A DNA stretch of 64,000 nt from assembly GCA_002709305.1 (NCBI GenBank), contig PAQM01000005.1:47627-111626 (forward strand), read 5' to 3'. Below the pieces are notes generated by a model, which searched no databases, was not told the DNA's origin, and saw nothing but the letters and a program-made list of their open reading frames with translations. The translations under genes were made by a program, and so were the position numbers. This document shows, in pieces, positions 24,842 to 34,328 of this stretch. How positions within the stretch are numbered: the stretch's first letter is position 1; every line of letters starts with the position of its first letter. The DNA is from Crocinitomicaceae bacterium (lineage in GTDB: Bacteria; Bacteroidota; Bacteroidia; Flavobacteriales_D; Crocinitomicaceae).

Positions 24842-26460
24842 AATTCGATAGAGTTAGATTTTAATATTTTATTTACTTTTTTAATATTCTCTGATTGAGG
24901 AACATCATTTGTGATAGCAGTAACTTCTTTACGAATTTTATTATATAATTTAATTGTTTTTGAAGAGAGCTTTGATTTTTCATTTTCTTTCAGTAGATCT
25001 ATTGATTGACAAACTGCCATCATATGGATAGACATTACTTGGAATCCATTGTCAATAATATTTTTAGTAATTATAGCACTGTTTGTCCCCATACTAACAA
25101 TATCTTGATTATCATTGTTGTTAGGTATACTATGAACATACATTGGATTTGAGAGTGTTTGACTTTCTGCTGTTGTTGATGTGGCTGTAAATTGCATACC
25201 TTGAATTCCAAAATTAAAACCTAGCTTTTTCATATTTAAAAATGCTGGGAACTTATCATTTAGTTTGGCATTTAATAAAAAATTTAATTGACGTTCTGCT
25301 AGCATAGTTAAGCGAGTGATAACGATTTTAACTTTATCCATTTCTAAAGAAACGTAATCTCCATGAAAATTACCGCCGTGAAATACATTTTCTTTTTCTA
25401 AACTAACAATTGGATTATCATTGGTTGAATTTAGCTCATTTTCTATAACTTTTTTTGCATTGTCTAATGTTTCTAAAACTGGACCAAGTATTTGAGGGAC
25501 ACAACGAATAGAATAATATTCTTGAATTTTCTTTTTAAATTCAGAACGTTGTATTTCATCATTATCTTTAAATAATTCTTCTCTTTTTTTTATTAGTTTA
25601 CTATCGGATAGGAACTCTCTCATTTCTAATGCAATAGTTTTTTGTCCTGTATGTAGTTTAACTTTATTTAAACCTTCAGAAAATGAATCATCAAATGCTT
25701 CAACTACTTCATTTATTATAGAAGAAGTAGCTATAGACCATTTTAAAAGACGATAAGAATAGATTAAATTTATTGCACCAATTCCTGTCATACAAGATGT
25801 TCCATTAATTAATCCTAGACCATCTCTTAATTTTATTTTTAATGGTTTAATATTTAGTGAGAGAAGAATATCTTTAGCAGATTCACGTTTGCCATTATAG
25901 AAAACAAATCCTTCTCCAATTAAGTTTAATGCTAAGTGTGCAAGTTGAACTAAGTCTCCACTAGCACCGACACCACCATGAATGAATATTTCAGGTGAAA
26001 TTCTATTATTGAGAAATTCAACCAATTTTTCAACAACACTTATACTTATTCCAGAATTTGCTTGTATGAAATTATTAATTCTTGCAATTAAAATAGCACG
26101 AACATATTCTTCACTAAGTGTATCACCAGTTCCTGTAGAATGACTACGTATTAAATTATATTGTAATTGATTTAATTTGTCATCATCTATTTTAAATTGA
26201 GCCATTGGCCCAAATCCAGTGTTTATTCCATATATTATTTTGTCACTAGAGAATTTGTTTAAAAAATTGAAAGAATCATTTATACTTGAAATTATATCTT
26301 CATTTAAATTAAATGATTGAAATTCCAAAGCTATCTTTTCAACTTTTGATAAATTCATTTTTGTCATAATAGTAATAGGCTTAGTGGTATTTTTAATAGT
26401 AGTTGTCTTTTTTTTTTTTAAAACAAAGCCGTTCAAAAATACCTTTTTTGCAGTATTCAA
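24838..26460 (-). CDS. Tyrosine ammonia-lyase (aromatic amino acid lyase)
   Basis: Forms 4-coumarate from tyrosine to prime the aryl-polyene. The MIO prosthetic group arises from Ala166-Ser167-Gly168 in GGVGASGDLVQL; the catalytic Tyr is Tyr77 in IIYGINTGFG. The selectivity region reads LQYNLIRSHSTGTG and a late STTAESQTLSNPMYVHS stretch is present. From memory both are nearly identical in the characterised Flavobacterium johnsoniae enzyme, so TAL is preferred over histidine ammonia-lyase even though Ser-His is HAL-like. The start is uncertain: the full frame (540 aa) carries a basic 34-residue extension encoded across an 11-base A/T homopolymer, while an internal ATG at 26358 gives the family length of about 506. 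Confidence 0.93.
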   Translation of the reverse strand: MNTAKKVFLNGFVLKKKKTTTIKNTTKPITIMTKMNLSKVEKIALEFQSFNLNEDIISSINDSFNFLNKFSSDKIIYGINTGFGPMAQFKIDDDKLNQLQYNLIRSHSTGTGDTLSEEYVRAILIARINNFIQANSGISISVVEKLVEFLNNRISPEIFIHGGVGASGDLVQLAHLALNLIGEGFVFYNGKRESAKDILLSLNIKPLKIKLRDGLGLINGTSCMTGIGAINLIYSYRLLKWSIATSSIINEVVEAFDDSFSEGLNKVKLHTGQKTIALEMREFLSDSKLIKKREELFKDNDEIQRSEFKKKIQEYYSIRCVPQILGPVLETLDNAKKVIENELNSTNDNPIVSLEKENVFHGGNFHGDYVSLEMDKVKIVITRLTMLAERQLNFLLNAKLNDKFPAFLNMKKLGFNFGIQGMQFTATSTTAESQTLSNPMYVHSIPNNNDNQDIVSMGTNSAIITKNIIDNGFQVMSIHMMAVCQSIDLLKENEKSKLSSKTIKLYNKIRKEVTAITNDVPQSENIKKVNKILKSNSIEL

Positions 26461-26469
26461 GCAAAAAAA

Positions 26470-27522
26470 TTATTTCTTTAATTCTAATTCTAAAATAGTA
26501 TGAAAGCTGTTTTCTTTTAAATGATGTTCATTAATGCACTTGAATCCAGCTTTATTTACAATATATTTCATTACTGAAGATGAATACATTTTACTATTTC
26601 CATTTGCTAATGCTGTAAAATATAGGGAAGTTGCAATTAAACTATGACTTGCTGCTTTGAAACGTTGGTCATCAATAAATGTTTCCATAATATATATTTT
26701 AGCGTTTACTGACATATTTTCTTTAATTTTTAGTAATATTTTTTCAATTTCTTCTTCACTAAAACAATCTAAGAATTGACTCATCCAGTATACATCAGCA
26801 CCCTCAGGAATTTTAGAATTTGGGTTTAAAAGATCAATTTTTTGATATTCAATTCTATTACTAATACTTTTTATTTTTTCTATATTTTTTTTTGCTACAT
26901 TAATTTGACCTGGTAGATCAAACATTGTAACGTTTACTTCTTTATTAAATTTTGTGCAAGCAATACTCCACTTACCAGTATTTCCACCAATATCAAATAT
27001 TTTTTTTGGTTTATTTTTGAATATAATTTTTAGGGCATCATCAAAAGAATTATCTGAGTAAAAATGATCGAAATCAAACCATGATTTTTTTACTTTATCA
27101 GGAAGAGAAGCAAGGCCTTCATATATTGTTTTCCAATTTCCAAAAACTTTAAGTCCTTCTGGTTTGCTATTTAGAATCGACTCTTTTAAATAATACAGGC
27201 CATTATAACAAACGTCTTGAGTAAAATATAAATTTATTAGTGTCATTTTATCATTAACTATGAAGAAGCCAATTTTTGTTGTACTATATTTATTCTCAGT
27301 TTTTTGTTCTATTATTTGAGCAGATTCAGCCATTTCACAAAGCACACGTATACCGTATTCAGATACATTTGTTTTGTTTTCAATTTCTTTAATCGAGATA
27401 CCATTTTTAGCACTATGAATAGCTTCTAATATTCCAAGCTCTAGCATTGTGTATACTGTTTGAAATACAAATGGACTAAAAGCTATTTTGTTTGCTTCAT
27501 TAAGTGCATCAATTGCTTTCAT
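26470..27522 (-). CDS. O-methyltransferase-family SAM methyltransferase
   Basis: 350 residues: an N-terminal winged-helix dimerisation region (FVFQTVYTMLELGILEAI, then SEYGIRVLCEMAES) and a C-terminal Rossmann domain with KKIFDIGGNTGKWS, as in small-molecule O-methyltransferases. First gene of the long minus-strand transcript, divergent from the MMPL gene across 190 bases of AT-rich DNA. Could methylate the hydroxyphenyl ring of the pigment. Confidence 0.87.
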   Translation of the reverse strand: MKAIDALNEANKIAFSPFVFQTVYTMLELGILEAIHSAKNGISIKEIENKTNVSEYGIRVLCEMAESAQIIEQKTENKYSTTKIGFFIVNDKMTLINLYFTQDVCYNGLYYLKESILNSKPEGLKVFGNWKTIYEGLASLPDKVKKSWFDFDHFYSDNSFDDALKIIFKNKPKKIFDIGGNTGKWSIACTKFNKEVNVTMFDLPGQINVAKKNIEKIKSISNRIEYQKIDLLNPNSKIPEGADVYWMSQFLDCFSEEEIEKILLKIKENMSVNAKIYIMETFIDDQRFKAASHSLIATSLYFTALANGNSKMYSSSVMKYIVNKAGFKCINEHHLKENSFHTILELELKK

Positions 27523-27713
27523 AGATTTTTAATTATAAGTAATAATATATTTTATACGTGATATAAAAGTAAAAATATTGTTTTATACTTAATTAATATT
27601 CAAACTTGTTAAAACGTTTTTTTATTTTTGGTTACTTTCTAATTATTTGATTTTTAATGTAATTATTTAAAATATCAATTAATAGTTTGTTCAATTGTTT
27701 TTGTAATTAAGTT

Positions 27714-30700
27714 TTGGGTAATTTTTTTTTCAATATTGTATCATTTTTTAATAAACATTTGATTATTTATTTTTCAATTGTTTTATTATTGATTGCTTCG
27801 ATATTCTTTGGTATTTCTAGGTTGAAATTTGATGAGAATATTTATTCAATTTTTCCTCAAGCAAATGAGTTTAAAGAGTTTAATAAGATTCTTAAACAAA
27901 ATAATTTAAATAAACAAATTATTTTTTCTGTAGATGTAAATCAAGATTCTCCAGAAGAACTAATAAATCGTTTAGATTCTATAAGTAAAAACATTTTGAA
28001 ATGTACAGATGGATTAGTTGTAGATTTTGAATATTATCGTGAAGATAATCATAGTTCTATTCTCTCATATTTTTATCAAAATTTTCCTGCTTATTTATCT
28101 TCCAATGATTTTGAAAAAATTGAATTAAAGTTAAATCCTGATTCTATTTATTCATCTATAGAAAATGCTGATGAACGTTTGATGTCTTATAATTCTCTTT
28201 TTTTTAAAAATATAATTTCTATAGATCCATTAAATATAGCAGGTTCGAAATTAAGTTATGTAAATCAATATTCATCAAATAGTGGATTTCAATTTGAGGA
28301 TGGGTTAATTTATTCTGATAATGGAGAAAAGGTCATTTTTAATGCATCTTTAGGTTTTGAATTAGATGATATAGCTAAGAATAAAGAATTAAATGAAAGA
28401 TTAGAATTATTTAAAATTGATCTTAATTCAACTTATTCTAATAATTTTGATTATTTCGGTACATTTCAAATCTCTTATGAAAATTCTAAACAAGTTAAGT
28501 TAGATGTTTTTGTAACTATGATTTTTAGCATAGCATTAATTTTAATTTTATTAATTATCTATTATAAAAATCTATTAGTACCATTTTACTTTTTATTTCC
28601 TGCAGTATTTTCTGGATTTAGTGGCTTAGCTTTAGTAGGTTATATTAATCCTAATATTTCAGTAATTTCTGTTGCAACATCTGCTGTATTATTTGGTATT
28701 ATATTGGATTATTCATTTCATTTCTTCACACACTATAAATATTCTCAGAATATAGAGGTTACTATTAAAAAGATCACCTTTCCTATGCTGGTTGGTAGCT
28801 TCACTACAGTATCTGCATTTTCAGCATTAATGTTTACAGACTCTCTAGTTCTGCAGAATTTTGGTTTGATTGCCTTGTGTACTTTAACATCAGCTGTTTT
28901 TTTTAATTTATTAATTTTTCCAACTTTTTTAAAAATTACTCGGTTTAAAATCAAACTAAGTATACGAGAAGTAAATACTAATCCAATACCAAAAGTGATT
29001 TTTAGGTTAGTTATTTTTATTATTATTATTACAACAACATTTTTCTTTATAAGGCAAAGTGAGTTTAAGTTTAATTCTGATTTAAATAATCTTAACTATC
29101 ATAGTAAAGAACTTATTCAAAAGGAAAAGTTTTATGCTGGAATAAATCCAAAAGAAGACAAAAAAATTCACTTGTTTATTACTTCAAAATCAAGACAAGA
29201 AGCGATTGATTTAAATTTTAAATTATATGAAGATTTGATAGGTTTTAAACTTAATAATGGCTTAGAAGAAATAGTTTCAGTAGCTCCTTATTTAATACCC
29301 GAAGAAATAAAAGAAGTACGTCATCAAAATTGGAATTCATTTTGGTCAAATCGTATTGATTCCACAATTTTAAACATTAATTCTGCATCTATAAAATTTG
29401 ATTTTTCTAAACAAGCCTTTAATCCATTTGAAAAATGGGTGAGAGGATTATTGCCTAGTGAAAATTATGATAATCTAATGTCGAATTTAGGGTTGGATAA
29501 ATACATTTATAAAACTCAAAATAATTGGAATATAATTACTAGTGTTGTTATTAAAAGAAATAGAATAGATGATTTTAGGTTAAAATTTGGAAAACATGAT
29601 TCTGTCTTTATTTTTGATGTTTCAGAAATGGCAAATAATTTGTTGATTTCTGTACAGAATGATTTTAATTATTTATTAATATTTTCTTCTCTTCTAGTTT
29701 TTATTTCTCTATTTATTATTTATGGTAGAATAGAGATAGCGTTATTCAGTTTTTTACCAATGGTAATTAGTTGGATTTGGATTATTTCAATTGCTGGAAT
29801 CTTTAATATTCAGTTTAATTTTGTGAATATTCTTGTAGCTACATTTATATTTGGTTTAGGTGATGACTTTAGTATTTTTATTACTGATGGGTTAATTCAG
29901 AAATATAAAACTAGATCATCTTCTATAAAGTCTTATCGTTCTGCAATAATTTTATCTGGTATTACTACTATTATTGGAACAGGTTCACTTTATTTTGCGA
30001 AACATCCTGCGATTCATTCTATAGCAATTATAAGTATTGTAGGAATTGCATGTATTATGCTTGTCACTTTGTTTGTCCAGCCTTCTATATTTAGTTTTTT
30101 TATTCTTAATAGAACAAATCAAAAAAAATCTCCTGTAACTTTTTTGGGTTTAATAATTAGTATTTTTTTGTTTACATATTTTGTAGTAGGATGCCTTATT
30201 ATTAATTTGTTTTTATTGATATTAATACCTTTTCCATTACATAAGGTTTATAAAAGAAAGCTATTAAATTTTATTATATCAAAGCTTGCTAAATCTACTA
30301 TATATTTAGGATTCCATGTAAATAAAAAGATAATAAATATTGAAAAGTTAAATTTTGAAAAGCCATCTATAATAATAGCTAATCATTCTTCTTTTTTAGA
30401 TATTTTATTAATGATAATGTTAAGCCCTAAAGTTATTATTATGGTTAAGAAGTGGGTTTATAATTCACCAATCTTTGGTTTTTTTATTCGCTATTCAGGG
30501 TATCTTTTTATTCCTGAAGGAGCAGACTATAATATAGACAAAATTCATTCAAAAATTAAAGATGGTTATTCTATTGTAATTTTTCCTGAAGGTTCTAGGT
30601 CTTTTGATGGAAATATACAGAGATTTCATAAAGGAGCTTTTTATTTGGCACAACAGTTGAAATTAGATATACAACCTATATTGATTGTTGGCGCTAATTA

Positions 30701-31520
30701 TGTTAATAAGAAAAATGACTTTATAATAAAATCAGGTGAGTTGATTTTGTTCGTTTTAGATAGGATTACTCCTAATCATGATTCCTTCAAAAAACGATTT
30801 GGCTTATTTGCAAAGGATGTTTCTTTAATTATGAAGAAAAGTCATAAAGAAGTCTCCTTTAGTCATGTAAATACAGGGGGTTTAAAGAATAGGGTATTAT
30901 ATAATTTTTTGTATAAAAGTCCAATCATTGAATGGTATATTAGAATTAAGTGGCGAATTGAATCTAATAATTTTGAATATTATGATAATTTAATTCAAAA
31001 TAGAAAACGTATTTATGATATTGGCTGTGGATATGGATATTTGAGTTATTATTTACACTATAGAGATGAGAGTCGTTTTATTAAAGGTATTGATTATGAT
31101 GAGGAAAAAATAATTATTGCTCAAAATGGTTATGATAAAACAGAAAGCTTAAATTTTGAGGTTAATGATATAAGAGGTTTATTATATCAATCACCTGATG
31201 TTGTAATTTTTAATGATGTTTTACATTATATTAGTTTAGAAGATCAGTATAAAGTTCTTAGTGAAGTTGCTAATTCTTTGAATGACAATGGTATAATACT
31301 TATTAGAGATGGAATTTCAGATCTTTCAAGAAGACATAAAATTACGAGGATTACCGAAAAGTACTCAACAAAAATTTTAAGATTCAATAAAACATCTCAG
31401 GGGCTTTCTTACTTTACGTCAGAATCTATATTTAATTTTGCTAAAGAACATAATTTTAATTGCAAAATGGTTCAACAATCTAAAAAAACATCAAATGTAT
31501 TATTTATACTTCGTAAATAA
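27714..31520 (+). CDS. Trifunctional MMPL transporter / acyltransferase / methyltransferase
   Basis: 1268 residues. Residues 1 to about 820 are an MMPL/RND-type transporter with two blocks of helices (about 265-405 and 645-800) separated by large periplasmic loops. At about 890 a PlsC-type acyltransferase begins (NHSSFLD and FPEGSRSFDG). From about 1095 a class I methyltransferase follows (IYDIGCGYGYLSYYL). The start is TTG at 27714: an in-frame TAA lies two codons upstream and no in-frame ATG occurs for about 160 codons. The same three-part architecture is annotated in other flavobacterial flexirubin clusters. Probably exports and acylates/methylates a pigment lipid. Confidence 0.9.
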   Translation: MGNFFFNIVSFFNKHLIIYFSIVLLLIASIFFGISRLKFDENIYSIFPQANEFKEFNKILKQNNLNKQIIFSVDVNQDSPEELINRLDSISKNILKCTDGLVVDFEYYREDNHSSILSYFYQNFPAYLSSNDFEKIELKLNPDSIYSSIENADERLMSYNSLFFKNIISIDPLNIAGSKLSYVNQYSSNSGFQFEDGLIYSDNGEKVIFNASLGFELDDIAKNKELNERLELFKIDLNSTYSNNFDYFGTFQISYENSKQVKLDVFVTMIFSIALILILLIIYYKNLLVPFYFLFPAVFSGFSGLALVGYINPNISVISVATSAVLFGIILDYSFHFFTHYKYSQNIEVTIKKITFPMLVGSFTTVSAFSALMFTDSLVLQNFGLIALCTLTSAVFFNLLIFPTFLKITRFKIKLSIREVNTNPIPKVIFRLVIFIIIITTTFFFIRQSEFKFNSDLNNLNYHSKELIQKEKFYAGINPKEDKKIHLFITSKSRQEAIDLNFKLYEDLIGFKLNNGLEEIVSVAPYLIPEEIKEVRHQNWNSFWSNRIDSTILNINSASIKFDFSKQAFNPFEKWVRGLLPSENYDNLMSNLGLDKYIYKTQNNWNIITSVVIKRNRIDDFRLKFGKHDSVFIFDVSEMANNLLISVQNDFNYLLIFSSLLVFISLFIIYGRIEIALFSFLPMVISWIWIISIAGIFNIQFNFVNILVATFIFGLGDDFSIFITDGLIQKYKTRSSSIKSYRSAIILSGITTIIGTGSLYFAKHPAIHSIAIISIVGIACIMLVTLFVQPSIFSFFILNRTNQKKSPVTFLGLIISIFLFTYFVVGCLIINLFLLILIPFPLHKVYKRKLLNFIISKLAKSTIYLGFHVNKKIINIEKLNFEKPSIIIANHSSFLDILLMIMLSPKVIIMVKKWVYNSPIFGFFIRYSGYLFIPEGADYNIDKIHSKIKDGYSIVIFPEGSRSFDGNIQRFHKGAFYLAQQLKLDIQPILIVGANYVNKKNDFIIKSGELILFVLDRITPNHDSFKKRFGLFAKDVSLIMKKSHKEVSFSHVNTGGLKNRVLYNFLYKSPIIEWYIRIKWRIESNNFEYYDNLIQNRKRIYDIGCGYGYLSYYLHYRDESRFIKGIDYDEEKIIIAQNGYDKTESLNFEVNDIRGLLYQSPDVVIFNDVLHYISLEDQYKVLSEVANSLNDNGIILIRDGISDLSRRHKITRITEKYSTKILRFNKTSQGLSYFTSESIFNFAKEHNFNCKMVQQSKKTSNVLFILRK

Positions 31521-33050
31521 ATGCTAGAAACAGTAAAAACATATGATTTTATTATTGTTGGAAGTGGCATTGGTGGTTTAGTTTCAGCAAATATATTGGC
31601 AATGGAGGGGTATTCGGTTCTAGTTCTTGAGAAGAATCATCAGATTGGCGGTAATCTTCAGGTTTTTAGTAGGGATCAGTGTATTTTTGATACTGGTGTC
31701 CATTATATAGGAGGTCTAGATAAAGGTCAAAATTTACATCAAATTTTTAAGTATCTTGGAATTATAGATGAATTAAATATACATCGTTTGGATGATCATG
31801 GTTTTGATCGCATCATTTTCTCTGATGGGAGAGAATATAAACACGCACATGGTTATGAGTGTTTTATTAAATCTCTTTTAGTTGATTTTCCAGATGAATT
31901 AGAAGCTATCAATAATTTTTGTGATAAGGTTAAGGAAATATGTGATTATTTCCCATTATATAATTTGAGAAACAAAAATGAAGGAAAAAGTTATATTACT
32001 CATCCTGAAATCCTTTCTATAAATGCATGGGATTATGTTAGTTCTATTACCTCAGATAAAAGATTGAGGTCTGTTTTGTTAGGGAATAGCTTATTATATG
32101 CTGGAGATAGAAGAACTACACCTTTTTATATTGTTGCTTTGATTTTAAATAGTTACTTAAGCGGTAGTTATAGGATGATAAATGGAGGCTCACAAATAGC
32201 TAGAGAATTAACAAAAAAGATTCATAATTTAGGCGGTGAGATATTGAAACATCAACATGTTTGTAAGGCAAATTATTCAAAAGGAAAAATAGTTTCAGTA
32301 GAAACTAAGACTGGTGAAATTTTTCATGGAAAAACATTTATTTCTAATATACATCCTAAATTAACAGTAAATATTTTTGGTGAAAATAAATTCAGACCTG
32401 CTTATGTAAATCGTTTGAATAAGAACAAGAATACAATATCAACATTTATGTTACATCTTTCATTTAAAGATTTTTCATTTGAGTATTTGAATCATAATGT
32501 CTATGTTCATAAAATTGATAATGTTTTGGATGCCGTTGAGTATAATAAAAATATATGGCCTGAATCTTTATATATTTCTACATCTGTTTCTAAAAATCAA
32601 GGTAAATGGGCAGAGTCAATGTCTGTTATGACATATATGAATTATGATGAGTTTAAAAAATGGGGAAATTCATTTAACACAGTAGCTGAATTTGGAGAAA
32701 GAGGGGCGGAGTATGAAGATTTTAAAAAAAATAAAGAGCAGATTGTTATAAATGAAGTAGAAAAAATGTTTCCTAGAATTAGAGATTCTATAAAGGGTAT
32801 ATATAGTTCTACTCCTTTAACATATAGAGACTATATAGGTACAGATGATGGTTCTTTATATGGTATATTGAAAGATTCTAATAATATTGATAAATCAAAA
32901 ATTCATTCTAAAACACATATTCCTAATTTGTTTCAAACTGGTCAGAACATAGTTTTTCATGGAATATTAGGTTCAACAATTAGTTCTCTTGTAACTTGTT
33001 TTAATTTTATTGATGACAAAAAATTATTATCTAAAATCAATAATGCTTAG
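31521..33050 (+). CDS. FAD-dependent phytoene desaturase/CrtISO-like oxidoreductase
   Basis: 509 residues beginning with the dinucleotide-binding motif IIVGSGIGGLVSANILAMEG (11-30) and LEKNHQIGGNLQ, then GVHYIGG; the C-terminal TGQNIVFHGILGS is the FAD-binding end. Starts on the base after the MMPL stop, so the two are co-transcribed. Family members desaturate or isomerise polyenes; here a polyene or resorcinol oxidation is likely. Confidence 0.87.
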   Translation: MLETVKTYDFIIVGSGIGGLVSANILAMEGYSVLVLEKNHQIGGNLQVFSRDQCIFDTGVHYIGGLDKGQNLHQIFKYLGIIDELNIHRLDDHGFDRIIFSDGREYKHAHGYECFIKSLLVDFPDELEAINNFCDKVKEICDYFPLYNLRNKNEGKSYITHPEILSINAWDYVSSITSDKRLRSVLLGNSLLYAGDRRTTPFYIVALILNSYLSGSYRMINGGSQIARELTKKIHNLGGEILKHQHVCKANYSKGKIVSVETKTGEIFHGKTFISNIHPKLTVNIFGENKFRPAYVNRLNKNKNTISTFMLHLSFKDFSFEYLNHNVYVHKIDNVLDAVEYNKNIWPESLYISTSVSKNQGKWAESMSVMTYMNYDEFKKWGNSFNTVAEFGERGAEYEDFKKNKEQIVINEVEKMFPRIRDSIKGIYSSTPLTYRDYIGTDDGSLYGILKDSNNIDKSKIHSKTHIPNLFQTGQNIVFHGILGSTISSLVTCFNFIDDKKLLSKINNA

Positions 33051-33056
33051 ATAATA

Positions 33057-34328
33057 TTAAGTAATAAATTTAATTTTTTCTGGTTTACGCATATGCTTTT
33101 TATAGACCATACCTCGTAATTTGTTTATTTCAATAAATTCAAAATTTGGAATAACTCTTAAGCTAGACTTACACATTTGTTTTATTTCATTCAATATATT
33201 TGAATTAGCTATTTTTTCATCTAATAAAAGAGTTATGTTGTCATTATTAAGTTCATCTTTTTTTATTATTACTTTATAACAGGAAATTGTTTTATAATTG
33301 TCTAATAAATCAAAAATTGCTTTCGGATATAAAGTCGTTCCTCTAAATTTTATCATTTGATTTTTACGCCCCATTATTGGCCCTAATCTAGGTGAGGCTC
33401 TTCCGCATTCACATTTGTCTCTATATATTTTTGCAATATCTCCAGTTCGGTAACGAATTAAAGGTGTGCCTTCTACATTAAGGGTAGTGATTACAATTTC
33501 ACCATATTCGCCGTTAAGAGCATTAGAATCATCTTCTTTTAATACTTCAAGAAATAATAAATCTTCATTTAAGTGACATCCTTTTTGTGCAGTACATTCG
33601 GAAAAAGCAGCTCCCATCTCTGTTGAAGCGTAAGTTGAATAGATATTAATATTCCAATTTTCAAGAATTCTCTTTCCTAATTTGTTATAATTTAAGTTTT
33701 CATCACGTATTGACTCACCAATACAAACAATTGATTTTATTGAAGTTGATTTATAATTGATATTATTTTCTTTAGCATAATCTAATAATGTTATTATAAA
33801 AGAAGGTACTGCTATTAAAGTTGTAGGAGAATACCTTAAAATAGAATCCCATTGTAATTGAGGTACCCCAGGACCAATTCTAATCATTCCAGCACCTAAT
33901 TCTTGTACCCCTAGGAAATATGCCATGCCAGCCATAAATTGTTTATCCATAGTTGTCATTAGTTGAAAGGTATCTTTTTTAGTATGCCCCATCAGTGTAA
34001 GCGAATCACATTCATTTTTACTAAGTCTTTTTAAATCTTTTTTTGTCAGATAGAGTGAAATAGGACTTCCAGTTGTTCCTGATGTAGTAACAAAATCTGC
34101 AATTTTTGATATTGGAACTGCTAGAAAAGATTCATTATTTTTTGCTAAATCTGATTTTGTAGTAAAAGGAATTTTTTTATAAAGATCAATTGAGAATTTA
34201 TTTTTTGATAGGTTCAAATTTTTTAGTGATTTTTTATAAAAAGAGGAATTTTTCTTTGCATAACTAATAATATCAAATAATTTATTTATTTGTATTTCAG
34301 AAAGATCCGATTTAGTTTCTTTTTCCAT
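33057..34328 (-). CDS. Phenylacetate-CoA ligase-like AMP-forming aryl/acyl ligase
   Basis: Adenylate-forming enzyme: TTSGTTGSPISLY (AMP-binding loop near 80-92), YASTEMGAAFSEC, EGTPLIRYRTGDIA, then CECGRASPRLGPIMGRKNQ. The ATG at 34328 overlaps the preceding stop (TAATG) and is preferred; one 9 bases upstream is also open. Most likely activates 4-coumarate from the ammonia-lyase and loads it onto an ACP, as the acyl ligase of aryl-polyene clusters does. The four-cysteine metal-like CxC patch near residue 302 is normal for this family. Confidence 0.88.
   Translation of the reverse strand: MEKETKSDLSEIQINKLFDIISYAKKNSSFYKKSLKNLNLSKNKFSIDLYKKIPFTTKSDLAKNNESFLAVPISKIADFVTTSGTTGSPISLYLTKKDLKRLSKNECDSLTLMGHTKKDTFQLMTTMDKQFMAGMAYFLGVQELGAGMIRIGPGVPQLQWDSILRYSPTTLIAVPSFIITLLDYAKENNINYKSTSIKSIVCIGESIRDENLNYNKLGKRILENWNINIYSTYASTEMGAAFSECTAQKGCHLNEDLLFLEVLKEDDSNALNGEYGEIVITTLNVEGTPLIRYRTGDIAKIYRDKCECGRASPRLGPIMGRKNQMIKFRGTTLYPKAIFDLLDNYKTISCYKVIIKKDELNNDNITLLLDEKIANSNILNEIKQMCKSSLRVIPNFEFIEINKLRGMVYKKHMRKPEKIKFIT

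Noticed and set aside
24838-26460. Histidine ammonia-lyase (hutH)
   Set aside because: The Ser-His pair is HAL-like, but no hut genes are near, the gene is coupled to fabG in a pigment cluster, and long motifs match the flavobacterial TAL.
27523-27713. Small RNA or riboswitch in the divergent gap
   Set aside because: The 190 bases are AT-rich without a stable stem or recognisable conserved motif; it probably only holds the two promoters.
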